Part shown: one piece after another, positions 30,571 to 33,160 of the stretch
Numbering within the stretch: position 1 is the first letter of the stretch
How the letters are laid out: each line of letters begins with the position of its first letter
Made by a program: the position numbers and the translations under genes
The notes under the pieces: generated by a model
Databases searched by the model: none
What the model saw: the letters and a program-made list of their open reading frames with translations, nothing else
Told to the model about the DNA's origin: nothing
Assembly: GCA_032718475.1 (NCBI GenBank)
Contig: JAUCBJ010005226.1
Coordinates: forward strand, 1-33,160
Direction: 5' to 3'
DNA length: 33,160 bases
Source: Nemertoderma westbladi
Lineage: Eukaryota; Xenacoelomorpha; Nemertodermatida; Nemertodermatidae

Positions 30571-30690
30571 AAGGAAAGGAGCAGGTTACAGCGGCAGCAT
30601 TCTAACCAAAACAATAAACTATGTTGTTAACGGTACCAACCACAGTACAAATTGAGGGAAAGTAGCAGAGGATCGGACAGCCACAGCACA
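30542..30690 (+). repeat. Two diverged tandem units of the dispersed module
   Basis: CAATAAACGCTGTTGTTA (30542-30559) and CAATAAACTATGTTGTTA (30612-30629) are 70 bases apart. Between them lies GGAAAGGAGCAGGTTACAG plus TTCTAACCAAAA; after them lies AATTGAGGGAAAGTAGCAGAGG. This is the order of the 68-bp array at 15713-16310 read on its minus strand, so it is a short, diverged array of the same family. Confidence 0.85.
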
Positions 30691-30855
30691 ATGATCGGTG
30701 AACAAAACAAGCCCAAAACAAACAAGCCAATAAAAACAAAGAAGACAATGAGCTAGATGGCAAAATAGGCCCCTACAAAATATTGTAGTTAAAAAGTACT
30801 GTAAAAGTTTGGTGTGGTATGGTCAATGGTCATTATGTGATTACGGGTCTGCCAA

Positions 30856-30985
30856 ACACCCAACTTTCACCCAACTCAGCAACTACACGGTGTAGTCTAC
30901 ACCCCACTTCCGCCCAACTACACAACTTTCACCCAACTACACCCAACTTCAACCCAACTGTATCCAACTTACACCAAACTATACT
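30856..30985 (+). repeat. ACACCCAACTTTCACCCAACT minisatellite, short
   Basis: About seven irregular units directly upstream of repeat copy C. Confidence 0.85.
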
Positions 30986-31815
30986 GTATAGCACCCAACT
31001 TCCACAAATTATAATAATGTACAGTAACAAACTCTGAACTTCTTTCAGGAGTTGCTGAGATATGAGCTTTTTAAAAGCTTCATGTACTGTATTTTGCACC
31101 CACTGCTGAGCAATTTATGAAAATACTGTAACAAACTAACGTTTATATTTATTGCAGGTTGGTTCTAGAATAATTGATGAATTTAACAATAAATATACAA
31201 AGGAGAGACCGAGACTATTGGCGAACGATCCAGATACCTACAGATGTCTACAGTATATACATATACCATACTCACCAAAATCCCAACCTAATGAAGCTAC
31301 ATGTACAAACTAAACTGGCGCTGTGGGATTGCGGTGGAAATGAAAACGGTATTGATATACAGGAGGGTCACACTGTTAACGACGAAATCGCATTGGAAAC
31401 TTTTGTTGTAAGGAATGACAATGTTTATAATAAGTAGAAATTTAATGGACATAATTTCTATATTATACAGTACTGTATGTTTAATGCAATTATAATAATG
31501 TAATTATCCTTTATGTATCATAGAATACAAGAAAAAAACTAAGCAGCTTTATTTTAAAAATCATGGCCTTTATATTAATTAATAATAATTTATAACAAAA
31601 CAACAGAAAGAATTTTATAACTTTTTACATTTTTGATAAACTAAAATGGGATCTGTACAGATCAAGAGAAATTCTGCAAAGAACTTATGATTCACTTCTT
31701 ATTATCATTACTTCTTATTCTTTCTTATTATTATCATTCTTATTATGATTCACATACAGGCAATGCCAGAATGGACAAGATCTTTACGAGAATCGATAAG
31801 ATCGTTATACAGTAC
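30965..31815 (+). repeat. Dispersed repeat, copy C
   Basis: Full-length relative of copy A, ending AGAATCGATAAGATCGTTAT. Relative to copy A it has about 50 extra bases after GAACGATCCAGA (about 31235-31300), also present in part in copy B, and lacks the MITE-like insertion. A TTCTTATTATCATTACTTC expansion occurs at 31697-31746. Confidence 0.85.
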
Positions 31816-33160
31816 AGATCTTAGTGGAACTAATAATTCATCACACTAAGGTAGAGAATTGCGTACGTTGATCAATGTATGTTCGCGCTTTTGAAGACCT
31901 TTAGCAGTTTAACCTGCCAAAATTTATATGTCTTTTAGTTAATTAAAACCACCTTTAGCATACGACAATATTTTATGCTAATACGCAAAACACTAGCCGA
32001 AGTCAGCCCATGCGCGATCATTCACCCGATGGATCTACACCCGGGAGACTGAATTCGGATGCTTAAATTTTATTATTGCAGTGTAAGGTTGCAGTGTATA
32101 CCTACTGTATTATTCGATAGATCGTTAATAATTAATCTCTGACAGATATTATTGGCTTTCGGGAAATATTAACAGTTCCTTTAGGACGTGGCGCTTTATC
32201 TATTTAAACAGAACTAAGACTTATACTAAAACGCAACGATACTGCTTATGATTGAAGTATAAAGCGTATTCTTTAGGAAATACTTTGTTACCAATCACAA
32301 TCATACACACTATTCTGCCGACCGTCAGTATATTTGATCACACATAAAGAGAGCAGCAATTGACTCACGTAGGGTCTGCTAAATAACATTGGATTCAATA
32401 CACACCACATTAATATAAATCGCAATTGTTATGTATAGCCGGTCTCTCTAACCTGTAGTGTATCAAGAAAATTGGGAATTTGGGTGATTTATCCGTATTA
32501 TCCAAAGAGCAATATTTCCATCAACAAATAGGTACAATTAATAACTGACGGTAAAATAACAGTACAAACAATATGATTAATGCAATTAAATTAAGTGAGT
32601 ATGTTAATTAGTGAGGTAAGGTTAGTTAATGAGTTGTAACAGTTTATACTTTCGATAATTTAAGCAGTTTTACTAGAGTTCTTCCCAAAAAGCCGGTGTT
32701 ATGGCGAAAATGGGAACACAACAACAGAATCATATAAAATCATATGACTACTACTACTATACGAGTATACCAAAAACTCTTATTCCACGAAGCCCCGTTC
32801 AACACAGAGGATGAGCAGTGAGATAGGAAATTCAGTTCAGTAGCGCTGGGATAGGTCGAAATCAACGCCTACGCAAATTCTATTGGCCGACACGGACAGC
32901 AGGGTATAAGCTACCTCCCTAAACTAGTTGGCCGATTAAACTGAGCCCAGATATCTCCGTACAGCACATCAGCCAATAAGCTGGTAGCTTGCACTATTTT
33001 AGTTATAAATCCCTTTGAGAGTATTTTAGCGACCGGGGGGGAACTGGCCAGCAAAGGCAAACGTATCAGTTATCCCACAAAAGCTTTTACAATGTAATCA
33101 TATAGACGCGGCCTGTGGTCTCTAGTACATACAGTATATGTACAGTCAGTGGCGGTAGGG
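31816..33160. other. Intergenic to window end; no gene seen
   Basis: No recognisable coding sequence on either strand. Near 32868-33010 there are two CCAAT-type words (CTATTGGCCG and AGCCAATAAG) and a TTATAAATCC, a combination that could belong to a promoter pointing right, but no transcript start or coding exon follows before the window ends. Confidence 0.4.

Noticed and set aside
32868-33020. Promoter with CCAAT and TATA-like words
   Set aside because: The words are short and no exon or transcript start follows before the window ends; not enough to call.

Overview
The window is animal nuclear DNA. Two conserved protein-coding genes sit in a long AT-rich landscape of transposon remnants, foldback elements and minisatellites. 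The metazoan call rests on a full-length FACT subunit SSRP1 with an HMG box, split by one spliceosomal intron, and on a gene with the NCOA5 (nuclear receptor coactivator 5) core domain. LINE, SINE and LTR remnants fit this. The species cannot be named from the sequence. A marine invertebrate is a guess from repeat style (abundant TAGGCCTA, ACCGGT and GTCT words), not a demonstrated fact.

Layout. 1-4008: non-coding, with a 30-base G run, a tRNA-derived SINE (minus) and a decayed LTR retroelement ending in a recognisable 3' LTR (3360-4008). 4556-7904: SSRP1 on the minus strand, two exons, 771 residues. 8128-10451: two 5'-truncated non-LTR retrotransposon remnants on the minus strand. 11.2-17.6 kb: tandem repeats (about 165, 54 and 68 bp, and GTCT-rich) around a long inverted repeat at 12.88-14.0 kb. 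19021-21009: intronless NCOA5-like gene on the minus strand, with an hnRNP C/RALY-type RRM at its N terminus. 21.8-33.16 kb: a third LINE fragment, a 1.19-kb inverted-repeat element with a 5-bp target duplication, a 480-bp foldback built of CCCCAAAATA-type repeats with a perfect 8-bp target duplication, and three copies of a roughly 0.7-1 kb repeat linked to ACACCCAACTTT minisatellites.

The two genes are both nuclear (chromatin/transcription and RNA/transcription) but lie 11 kb apart and show no sign of co-regulation. The most notable unexplained structure is a short module (GGAGCAGGTTACAG, a short spacer, then AACCAAAACAATAAACGA). It recurs at seven sites across 18 kb: as 54-bp and 68-bp tandem arrays, and inside three otherwise unrelated elements with inverted-repeat ends. 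No bacterial-type operon, CRISPR array or rRNA was seen.
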